DNA of 20,204 nt, taken from contig DCEG01000046.1 in assembly GCA_002316835.1 (NCBI GenBank), positions 58,161 through 78,364 on the forward strand, read 5' to 3'. The notes below the pieces were generated by a model, which had not been told where the DNA came from, searched no databases, and worked only from the letters and a program-made list of their open reading frames with translations. Below, one piece after another: positions 13,960 to 20,204 of the stretch; position 1 is the stretch's first letter; every line of letters starts with the position of its first letter. The DNA comes from Bacteroidales bacterium UBA1035 (GTDB lineage: Bacteria > Bacteroidota > Bacteroidia > Bacteroidales > Dysgonomonadaceae). Both the position numbers and the translations under genes were made by a program.

Positions 13960-15885
13960 TTAATTCTTTAATTCTTCCAGCCAAATCTTCACCACCGCAT
14001 CGCTTGGCATGCGCCAGTCGCCTCGCGGCGAAAGATTGATGGAACCCACTTTTGGCCCATCGGGCATGCAGGAACGCTTGAATTGCTGAGCGAAAAATCG
14101 TTTATAGAATACTTTGAACCATTTCAAAATTTCTTCGGAAGAATATATATTCACAAATGCTTGTTGTGCAATGAAATATATTCTTTTGGGTGAATCTCCG
14201 TATCGAAGCATCCGATGCAGGAAAAAATCGTGAAGTTCGTAAGGGCCGACGAAATTTTCCGTTTTTTGAGCGATTTTTCCTTCGTTATCTGCAGGCAACA
14301 GTTCGGGACTGAACGGTGTGTCAAGAATATCGAGCAGTATTTTCTGCGAAGTTTCATCCATTTGGGTGTTGGCAATCCAACGAACCAGTGTTTTTACCAA
14401 CGTTTTCGGAACGCTTGCGTTTACTCCGTACATCGACATATGATCGCCATTGTATGTTGCCCAACCCAACGCCAGTTCAGATAAGTTTCCGGTTCCGACC
14501 ACTAATCCGCCCGTTTTGTTGGCGTAATCCATCAGTATTTGCGTGCGTTCACGTGCCTGCGCGTTCTCGTAAGTAACGTCGTGAGTATTTATGTCGTGTT
14601 CTATATCTTTCAGGTGCTGCGTCACAGCGTTTACAATCGTAATTTCCTTTACAGTAACGCCCAGGGATTTCATCAACTCAATGGCGTTGGTGTATGTGCG
14701 GGTGGTCGTACCAAATCCGGGCATGGTGATTCCGATAATATTTTCACGTGGAAGTCCGAGAATATCGAAGGTTCTTGCCGTAACCAGCAAAGCCAATGTC
14801 GAGTCCAATCCACCAGAAATACCAATGGTTACCGTTTTTATACCCGTGTGATTTAACCGTTTTGTCAACCCAACCGTTTGGATATTGAAGACTTCGCTTA
14901 AATATTCTTCTTCCTTTTCCAGCGATGGAATAAACGGGTATGGGTTGAATATTCGGTGCATTTTCTCTACAGAAACCGGTTCTAGATCACATTCAATTTC
15001 CTGAATCGATTCGTCTTGCGGTGGAAGAAAATTAGTGTTTTTTAACCGGTCGCTTCGCATAGCCAAAATATCGATATCTGAAATGATTATCTCATTTTCA
15101 AACGAAAAACGCTTGCCTTCAGCAAGGAGTTTGGAGTTTTCTGAAATGATTGTGGCACCGGAAAAAACCAGATCGGTGGATGATTCTCCACATCCGGCTG
15201 AAGCATATACATATGCTGCGTTGCAACTGCCGGATTGTTGTAATATCAAGGATTTTCTGTATTCATTTTTACCCACCAGTTCGTTGCTCGCCGACAGGTT
15301 GAAAATAATATCAGCTCCCTGCATTGTCAGTTTCGAAGACGGAGGAACGGGCATCCAAAGATCTTCGCAAATTTCAACTCCGAAAGAAGCGAATGGCGTG
15401 TGAAAAATCATTCCGTTAACGGAAACAGGAATACTTTCCCCGTTAATTTCAACGAAAAAATAATTTAAATCACCGCTTCCTGCAAACCAACGTTTTTCGT
15501 AAAACTCATTGTTGTTGGGGATATATGTTTTTGGAACAAAACCGAGAATTCCTTCGTACGAAATCACTGCAGCTACGTTATATATACTGTTTTTTACGAG
15601 TAACGGAAGTCCCACGATAACTATCATCGATGGTTTGTTTCTCATAAAGTCAGTTAAGCTGAACAGCGATTCAATGGCTTTTTGCTGCAATGCCGTTTGA
15701 AAGAACAAATCAGCACATGTGTATGATGTAATACTCAGCTCCGGAAAACAGATGATTTGGACGTTTTCTTTCTCGGCAACGTCAATCATTGATTTTATTT
15801 CCGAAACATTGTAATAGCAATCGGCAACTTTCACCTTTGGTGATGCGGCTGCCACCCTGATAAATCCGTGTTCGTTGATATTCAT
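13960..15885 (-). CDS. nadE: Glutamine-dependent NAD+ synthase
   Basis: Final step of NAD biosynthesis: amidation of nicotinic acid adenine dinucleotide using ammonia from glutamine. The N-terminal nitrilase-type glutaminase domain (about 1-280) shows the triad E49 ('CFPELSITSY'), K119 ('FVPKTYIPNNNEFYE') and C173 ('GVEICEDLW'). The C-terminal synthetase domain (about 325-640) carries the ATP pyrophosphatase loop 'IGISGGLDSTLAL' (355-366), 'GFGTTTRTYTNA' and 'VVGTGNLSELALGWATYNGD'. The length of 641 fits two-domain bacterial enzymes. The conserved end 'FKRSCMPDGPKVGSINLSPRGDWRMPSD' supports an intact gene. It heads a three-gene unit with the kinase-RapZ fusion and the murU-like gene, with a -7 box 32 bases upstream. 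No metabolic reason for linking it with the sugar genes is evident. Confidence 0.96.
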   Translation of the reverse strand: MNINEHGFIRVAAASPKVKVADCYYNVSEIKSMIDVAEKENVQIICFPELSITSYTCADLFFQTALQQKAIESLFSLTDFMRNKPSMIVIVGLPLLVKNSIYNVAAVISYEGILGFVPKTYIPNNNEFYEKRWFAGSGDLNYFFVEINGESIPVSVNGMIFHTPFASFGVEICEDLWMPVPPSSKLTMQGADIIFNLSASNELVGKNEYRKSLILQQSGSCNAAYVYASAGCGESSTDLVFSGATIISENSKLLAEGKRFSFENEIIISDIDILAMRSDRLKNTNFLPPQDESIQEIECDLEPVSVEKMHRIFNPYPFIPSLEKEEEYLSEVFNIQTVGLTKRLNHTGIKTVTIGISGGLDSTLALLVTARTFDILGLPRENIIGITMPGFGTTTRTYTNAIELMKSLGVTVKEITIVNAVTQHLKDIEHDINTHDVTYENAQARERTQILMDYANKTGGLVVGTGNLSELALGWATYNGDHMSMYGVNASVPKTLVKTLVRWIANTQMDETSQKILLDILDTPFSPELLPADNEGKIAQKTENFVGPYELHDFFLHRMLRYGDSPKRIYFIAQQAFVNIYSSEEILKWFKVFYKRFFAQQFKRSCMPDGPKVGSINLSPRGDWRMPSDAVVKIWLEELKN

Positions 15886-15916
15886 AGTCGTTGCCCGTTT
15901 ACTGTTGTAAATTTTA

Positions 15917-15924
15917 CAAATTTA
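15917..15924 (-). promoter_or_regulatory. -7 box of the nadE operon
   Basis: The minus strand reads TAAATTTG, matching TAnnTTTG, 32 bases upstream of the nadE start codon and within the 67-base gap after the preceding gene. A TTTT about 20 bases further upstream may act as a weak -33 box. Confidence 0.5.
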
Positions 15925-15952
15925 GGTATTTTTCATGAATTGGGAAAAGCTA

Positions 15953-17389
15953 TTAATTGAGATACTCCACCTCCATCTTATAATTCCACTCATCAAAATA
16001 AAGATTCCAGTTTTTTGTTTCCACTTCTCCGCGCTGGAAGTCGACAGTTTCGCTTCGTGGATACTTTTTCCGCGGATAGAATTTCCCTGAATAGTCTGAA
16101 TTGACGTACAATCGATATGAATCGATGCCTGACATAAAGAATTCACGACTTGGTTTTATGGGAACTGCGCCATCACGACCGAACGAAATATCTACCGGAA
16201 TCCAGCCCGTACCTTCGAAATAAACTTCTGCCCAATCGTGCAGATTCACTTCTCCCGGATGAGTCATCCATCCGCTTTGCCAGCGAGCGGGAATACCTTT
16301 GTAACGCAGCATCGTGATAAGCAGCAGTGCCACCTGCCCGCAATCACCTTTCCTGTTTTCTATCACGTACTCGGGAATATTGGGAATAGTGGAATACTCC
16401 AAAGCACTTGCCCACGGATAGTTTGCGGCAATGTACCGGTAAATTGCCTGTAAACTTTCGATGGGGGTTCCCGCATTCTGAGTGACACTATCTGTTAGTT
16501 TTTTGATGTTGTCTGAAAATTGAATTTGGGGTTTTCGTTCAGAAGTATAGGCTCTGAACAAATAAGAACTCCTATCATACTCGTCAACTTTGATTTCCGA
16601 CAAATCGAACCATTCGCCATGAGACGAAACCTCAAAATCGATTGAAAAAACTGTGGGTTTCCCTTTTTGAGTTTTTTGTTCCATGTACACGCTGTTGTGT
16701 TGAGCCTGACCTTCTGATAAAACATAATCAGGTTGCGATGTTGCTAATAATTTCACATCGGATTGCCGTTGAATGTCTTTTCTGGGAAACGGAAGCCAGG
16801 CGTATAAAGTTTCGCCGTCAGCAGCCGCATCGGCGTTTACTGTAATCGTGTAATGAACTCTTACTGTTTTTTTCGGAAGCAGGTATTTACCTTTGATGTC
16901 TGTTGAGGTTTTATTTTTAAAAGCGTCTATTAAGAGCGAGTCTCGTGGTGTATCTGATTTTGGTGCAGGAATTTTCGATAGCTCTCTTGCCGCTGCATCT
17001 ACACGAAAAATATTAGGTGCTGCATTTTTGAAATATCGCTTCTCTCCATCGATAATTCTGAACTCTAATGATTTAGATTTTTCCCATTCGTTCAATAACG
17101 AATCTGATGGTATAAATCCCCGGTTTTTTTCTATCCAGTCAACAATTTCATTTTTTGTTCTTCTAAAATCCAGTTCAACTCTGTGTAAAGAATCTTCCAC
17201 AAACCGGAGTTGTACTTTTTCTTCGGGAGATGTTTTCTTCAGAGCAGAATTGATAATTTGTTTTGCGGCAGTGAAGTTTCCTCTTCGAATTTCGTCGTCA
17301 ATTTGTTGTCTATAATCGGTTTTTGGTGAATCACAGGCAAGAAATGTTATCATTAAAACCGATGAAAAAAATAAAACTGCTTTGCTCAT
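15953..17389 (-). CDS. Transglutaminase-like domain lipoprotein
   Basis: Probable cell-envelope lipoprotein of 478 residues: signal 'LFFSSVLMITFLAC' with acyl-Cys at 19. An N-terminal helical part (25-85) and a central strand-rich region (about 170-290) come before the transglutaminase core (about 305-405). The Cys-His-Asp triad is complete: C350 in 'NRKGDCGQVALLL', H384 in 'VNLHDWAEVYFEG' and D400 in 'GWIPVDISFG'. Such domains in bacteria act as peptidases or amidases on proteins or peptidoglycan-like substrates, or as protein cross-linkers; the substrate here is not evident. The final segment (about 405-478) lacks known motifs. It starts 5 bases after the HAD phosphatase stop, so the two are co-transcribed, but I see no obvious functional tie between them. 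Confidence 0.85.
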   Translation of the reverse strand: MSKAVLFFSSVLMITFLACDSPKTDYRQQIDDEIRRGNFTAAKQIINSALKKTSPEEKVQLRFVEDSLHRVELDFRRTKNEIVDWIEKNRGFIPSDSLLNEWEKSKSLEFRIIDGEKRYFKNAAPNIFRVDAAARELSKIPAPKSDTPRDSLLIDAFKNKTSTDIKGKYLLPKKTVRVHYTITVNADAAADGETLYAWLPFPRKDIQRQSDVKLLATSQPDYVLSEGQAQHNSVYMEQKTQKGKPTVFSIDFEVSSHGEWFDLSEIKVDEYDRSSYLFRAYTSERKPQIQFSDNIKKLTDSVTQNAGTPIESLQAIYRYIAANYPWASALEYSTIPNIPEYVIENRKGDCGQVALLLITMLRYKGIPARWQSGWMTHPGEVNLHDWAEVYFEGTGWIPVDISFGRDGAVPIKPSREFFMSGIDSYRLYVNSDYSGKFYPRKKYPRSETVDFQRGEVETKNWNLYFDEWNYKMEVEYLN

Positions 17390-17394
17390 TGCGG

Positions 17395-18138
17395 TTAATT
17401 GTTCCTGATTGAGGAGGTTATATTCAAAATTTCCGGAAGTTTATCCAGTAATTCCGACATAGAATGTAAAACCAATTTTGCTCCGGACTTTTCAAGAATT
17501 TCATCCTCGAGCGGCCCTGTATTGACTCCGATAGTGAAAATGCCGGCTTTTGTGGCAGATTCAGTTCCTAACGGTGCATTCTCAATTACCAATGCCTGGT
17601 TGGGTGTTAAATTACCTCCCTTTTGAAGTCCCATTAAAAAGGGCTCGGGATGTGGTTTGCCAATTTTTACATCAAATGCCGTGACCATTGTTTTGGGGTT
17701 AAAGACATTTGGGAAATTTTTATCCAATCTGTCCAGAAGCGACGGTTGTCCTGAACCGGTTACTAAAACAGGTAATAATCCTTTCGATTTCACAAAAGTA
17801 AGTACTTCTTTCGCCTTAGGAATGATGTTACCCGTATTGTATTTTACGAAAAGATCGCTTTTTCTTTCATAGATTTGTTGAACTTCTCCTTCCGTTGCAT
17901 TTCTGCCTAAATTTCGTTTAAAAACAATATTAATAGTCGAACTTCCTGTTCTTCCTTCGTGCAGATAAAATTCTGCGGGTTCTGTTTTCAGACCCAGTTC
18001 TTCCATTGTTTGTTGCCACGACTTAGCATGAGCCGGCATTGAATCGTAGAGTACGCCGTCCATATCGAAAAGGATAGCTTTTAAATCAAAACGGTTGTAG
18101 TTGTTTGTTTTTAAATATTGTTGAAATTGTTCTGTCAT
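17395..18138 (-). CDS. HAD-superfamily phosphatase, beta-phosphoglucomutase-like
   Basis: Cytoplasmic HAD hydrolase, subfamily IA. Starting at 18138 (MTEQFQQYLKTNNYNRFDLK) it has 247 residues. Motif I is 'AILFDMDGVLYDSMP' (nucleophile D25, acid D27), motif II 'VLVTGSGQPSLLD', motif III Lys in 'DVKIGKPHPEPF', and motif IV 'ALVIENAPLGTESATKAGI'. A helical cap lies between motifs I and II, with 'HEGRTGSSTINIVF'. The substrate may be a sugar phosphate such as beta-glucose-1-phosphate or a small phosphorylated metabolite; sequence alone does not decide. An in-frame ATG at 18162 lies inside the upstream hairpin and would add eight unrelated residues, so 18138 is chosen. The gene follows pgi with a terminator-like hairpin between them and leads directly into the transglutaminase gene. 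Confidence 0.88.
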   Translation of the reverse strand: MTEQFQQYLKTNNYNRFDLKAILFDMDGVLYDSMPAHAKSWQQTMEELGLKTEPAEFYLHEGRTGSSTINIVFKRNLGRNATEGEVQQIYERKSDLFVKYNTGNIIPKAKEVLTFVKSKGLLPVLVTGSGQPSLLDRLDKNFPNVFNPKTMVTAFDVKIGKPHPEPFLMGLQKGGNLTPNQALVIENAPLGTESATKAGIFTIGVNTGPLEDEILEKSGAKLVLHSMSELLDKLPEILNITSSIRNN

Positions 18139-18143
18139 ATAAT

Positions 18144-18185
18144 TAAAAAATCGCAAGACCACCCCAAAAAGCAGTCAAGCGATTT
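18144..18185 (-). terminator. Terminator-like hairpin between pgi and the HAD gene
   Basis: The minus strand pairs AAATCGC plus GAC with GTC plus GCGATTT across one TT/TT internal loop, with a 14-base loop containing T5G4, followed by T6. It lies after the pgi stop and ends 6 bases before the HAD start codon. It may end the gpsA-pgi transcript or act as an attenuator for the HAD pair. Confidence 0.7.
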
Positions 18186-18208
18186 ATATAGTTTTAAATG
18201 TTTGTAAA

Positions 18209-19552
18209 TTACAATCTCTCCTTTATCGCTTTGGTTTCTGCTTCGTATCCGGGTTTTTCCAGCAGAGCAAACATATTTCGCTTGTAGTCTTCCACGCCGG
18301 GTTGATTAAACGGATTTACACCGAGCATATAACCGCTGATGCCACAAGCTTTTTCGAAGAAGTAGATTAATTGACCGATGTAATATTCTGATAATTTTGG
18401 AACTTCTATTAAAATATTGGGTACACCTCCGTCCACGTGAGCGATGAGCGTGCCTAATTCAGCCATTTTGTTTACTTCGTCCACGCGTTTCCCTTTCAGG
18501 AAATTGAGTCCGTCGAGGTTAGCATCATCGTGAGGGATTTTTACTTTTTCTTCCGGTTCTTTTACCGATAAAACAGTTTCGAAAATAGTACGTTCGCCTT
18601 CTTGAATCCATTGTCCCATAGAATGTAAATCAGTTGTGAAGTCTACTGCCGCAGGAAAGATTCCTTTATTTTCTTTGCCTTCGCTCTCCCCGTAAAGTTG
18701 TTTCCACCATTCGGCAAAAAAGTGCAATTTGGGGTTATAGTTTGCGAGAATCTCTATTTTTTTGCCTCTTTTATAAAGTTCGTTGCGGATAGCTGCATAA
18801 ATGGCCGGAAGATTTACTTCGTACGAAGAACCGGCTCCTGTGGCTTCTTCCATATCTTTTGCGCCCTGAAGGAGTTTGCGTATATTTATACCTGCAACCG
18901 CGATGGGCAACAAACCCACGGGAGTAAGCACTGAATATCGACCGCCTACGTCATCGGGAATTACAAAGGTTTTGTATCCTTCGGTGTTGGCAAGTGTGCG
19001 CAAAGCGCCTTTTGATGCATCGGTAATGGCTACAATCCTTTTGCATGCTTCTTCCTTGCCCACTTTTTCAATAAGTAAATCTTTGAGGATTCTGAATGCG
19101 ATGGCAGGTTCTGTTGTCGTTCCCGATTTAGAAATATTGATGATTCCAAACTGTCTTTTCTCAAGATATTCTGTAAGTTCGTGCAGATAATCTTCTCCGA
19201 TGTTATTCCCGGCATAAAGGATCACGGGATCTTTTCGTTCGTGTTGGAGCCAGTCAAAAGAGTTGGAAAGTGCATCGATAACCGCTCTGGCTCCCAAATA
19301 GCTGCCGCCTATTCCAACCACGACAACTACTTCGCATCGTGTGCGAAGCACGGTGGCTGCATCTTCAATTTCACGGATGAAATCTTCGGTAAATGATGAA
19401 GGGAGATTTACCCAACCCAGGAAATCGTTTCCGGAACGTGACCCATCGTGGAGGGCTTTGTTAGCCGCAATTGCGTTATCTGCCTGCGATAAAATTTCTT
19501 TTTCGGGCACGAAATTATACACATGATTAATGACCAACTTTATAGTATCCAT
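18209..19552 (-). CDS. pgi: Glucose-6-phosphate isomerase
   Basis: Cytoplasmic isomerase between glucose-6-phosphate and fructose-6-phosphate, a central step in glycolysis and gluconeogenesis and the gateway to amino-sugar synthesis. Length of 447 residues corresponds to the short bacterial form. Conserved sites include 'VVVVGIGGSYLGARAV' (phosphate-side loop), 'NISKSGTTTEPAIAF' (phosphate-binding Ser/Thr loop), 'VGGRYSVLTPVGLLPIA' (PGI signature with its Arg), 'DFTTDLHSMGQWIQEG' and the C-terminal signature 'GVNPFNQPGVEDYKRNMFALL' with the essential Lys. The gene starts 22 bases after the gpsA stop, so both are co-transcribed, and is followed by a terminator-like hairpin. Confidence 0.97.
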   Translation of the reverse strand: MDTIKLVINHVYNFVPEKEILSQADNAIAANKALHDGSRSGNDFLGWVNLPSSFTEDFIREIEDAATVLRTRCEVVVVVGIGGSYLGARAVIDALSNSFDWLQHERKDPVILYAGNNIGEDYLHELTEYLEKRQFGIINISKSGTTTEPAIAFRILKDLLIEKVGKEEACKRIVAITDASKGALRTLANTEGYKTFVIPDDVGGRYSVLTPVGLLPIAVAGINIRKLLQGAKDMEEATGAGSSYEVNLPAIYAAIRNELYKRGKKIEILANYNPKLHFFAEWWKQLYGESEGKENKGIFPAAVDFTTDLHSMGQWIQEGERTIFETVLSVKEPEEKVKIPHDDANLDGLNFLKGKRVDEVNKMAELGTLIAHVDGGVPNILIEVPKLSEYYIGQLIYFFEKACGISGYMLGVNPFNQPGVEDYKRNMFALLEKPGYEAETKAIKERL

Positions 19553-19574
19553 TTTTATATGTTTTTATTAATTT

Positions 19575-20204
19575 CTAAAAATTTTCGATCAGTCCTTTGA
19601 TAGCAGTTTGAGGACGAAGTTTTTCGTACAAAATTTCGTAAACTGTTTGAGCTATAGGAATATTAACCTTGAAGCGATTGTTCATTTCCTGAATGCATTT
19701 TGCACCGTAATAACCTTCGGCAATCATTTCCATTTCAAGCTGTGCCGTTTTCACGGAATATCCTTTCCCTATCATTGTTCCCAGCGTTCTGTTCCTGCTG
19801 AACTGAGAATATCCTGTAACAAGCATATCGCCCAAATAATGTTGTTCGCATATGCATCTTTCCATCGGGACAATGGCATCGATGAAAGTTTTCATTTCTT
19901 TGGCACAGTGAGTCATCAGTACTGCCTGAAAATTATCGCCGTATTGCAAACCCGAACAAACTCCCGAAATAATGGCATAAATATTCTTAAGAACAGCAGC
20001 CAATTCAATTCCCACAACATCGTCTGAAACGGATGTATTCATGATGCGCGAACGGATAGCATTTGAAAGGCTTGTCGCTTTTTCTCTATCTGAACTGGCG
20101 ACAGTCAGGAATGAAAGTCTTTCTAAGGCTACCTCTTCCGCATGGCAAGGACCGGAGATCACACCGATATTTTCCTGCGGAATCTTAAAATTACTCATCA
20201 GGTA
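19575..20204 (-). CDS. gpsA: NAD(P)H-dependent glycerol-3-phosphate dehydrogenase (3' part)
   Basis: Reduces dihydroxyacetone phosphate to sn-glycerol-3-phosphate for phospholipid synthesis, in the cytoplasm. Only the C-terminal 209 residues are inside the window; the reading frame stays open to the right edge, so the Rossmann nucleotide-binding part lies outside. Visible features are 'GVISGPCHAEEVALERLSF' (end of the cofactor domain), the catalytic lysine in 'GIELAAVLKNIYAIISGVC', 'GDNFQAVLMTHCAKEM', and 'GDMLVTGYSQFSRNRTLGTMIGKG', which binds the substrate. The ATG at 20198 is internal, not the real start. The family is normally about 330 residues. Two Cys-rich changes ('MERCICEQHYLGD') replace the usual Thr/Gly-rich segment but do not remove known catalytic residues. 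Confidence 0.95.
   Translation of the reverse strand, partial: YLMSNFKIPQENIGVISGPCHAEEVALERLSFLTVASSDREKATSLSNAIRSRIMNTSVSDDVVGIELAAVLKNIYAIISGVCSGLQYGDNFQAVLMTHCAKEMKTFIDAIVPMERCICEQHYLGDMLVTGYSQFSRNRTLGTMIGKGYSVKTAQLEMEMIAEGYYGAKCIQEMNNRFKVNIPIAQTVYEILYEKLRPQTAIKGLIENF

Noticed and set aside
18139..18162. Eight-residue extension of the HAD phosphatase
   Set aside because: This ATG sits within the terminator-like hairpin; family members start at the MTE-like position.
1..20204. CRISPR array, transposase or insertion sequence, tRNA or rRNA genes
   Set aside because: None seen: no regularly spaced direct repeats, no transposase frame and no recognisable tRNA or rRNA sequence.

Overview
The window looks like a chromosomal segment from a member of the Bacteroidales. 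I infer a fermentative gut- or sludge-type lineage, perhaps near Dysgonomonadaceae or Tannerellaceae, but I cannot fix the genus. The signs are moderate GC, many SPII lipoproteins, LytS/LytTR-type signalling, a Bacteroides-type -7 promoter box (TAnnTTTG) in front of several genes, and weak A-rich ribosome binding sites. All 14 genes lie on the minus strand, so transcription runs from right to left.

Right side, 20204 to 15953: a gpsA fragment (glycerol-3-phosphate dehydrogenase) and pgi (glucose-6-phosphate isomerase) end at a hairpin plus T-run. That hairpin stops only a few bases before the next start codon, which begins a pair made of a beta-phosphoglucomutase-like HAD phosphatase and a transglutaminase-like lipoprotein. 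Next, behind its own -7 box, comes a tight three-gene unit, nadE - (AmgK-like kinase fused to a RapZ C-terminal domain) - murU-like nucleotidyltransferase, from 15885 to 11782. It joins NAD synthesis to what looks like MurNAc anomeric recycling (kinase, then uridylyltransferase), with a hexosamine-sensing-type domain attached to the kinase.

Centre, 11522 to 4829: a five-gene sialic acid/amino-sugar operon. It encodes N-acylglucosamine 2-epimerase (ManNAc to GlcNAc), GH20 beta-hexosaminidase lipoprotein, a kelch-type sialic acid mutarotase of the permuted family, an MFS sialic acid transporter and N-acetylneuraminate lyase. Together they describe trimming of glycans, conversion of released Neu5Ac to its transport form, inner-membrane uptake, cleavage to ManNAc plus pyruvate, and epimerisation to GlcNAc. 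No sialidase, SusC/D pair or GlcNAc kinase is present here, so these must be elsewhere. The operon begins beside a perfect 34-bp palindrome that sits just downstream of a -7 box, and it ends at a clear intrinsic terminator.

Left side, 4574 to 1: a small outer-membrane beta-barrel protein whose long 3' region holds a 13-bp inverted repeat and a strong terminator; a LytS-type histidine kinase and LytTR response regulator pair with a well-formed promoter; a 580-bp gene-free stretch with a cluster of five small hairpins; and the start of a TolC-family outer-membrane efflux protein that runs off the left edge.

The most notable items are the AmgK-RapZ fusion next to murU and the sialic acid operon (a possible amino-sugar recycling and sensing hub), the 34-bp palindrome as a probable operator, and two possible structured RNA regions at 3814-3934 and 1397-1553.
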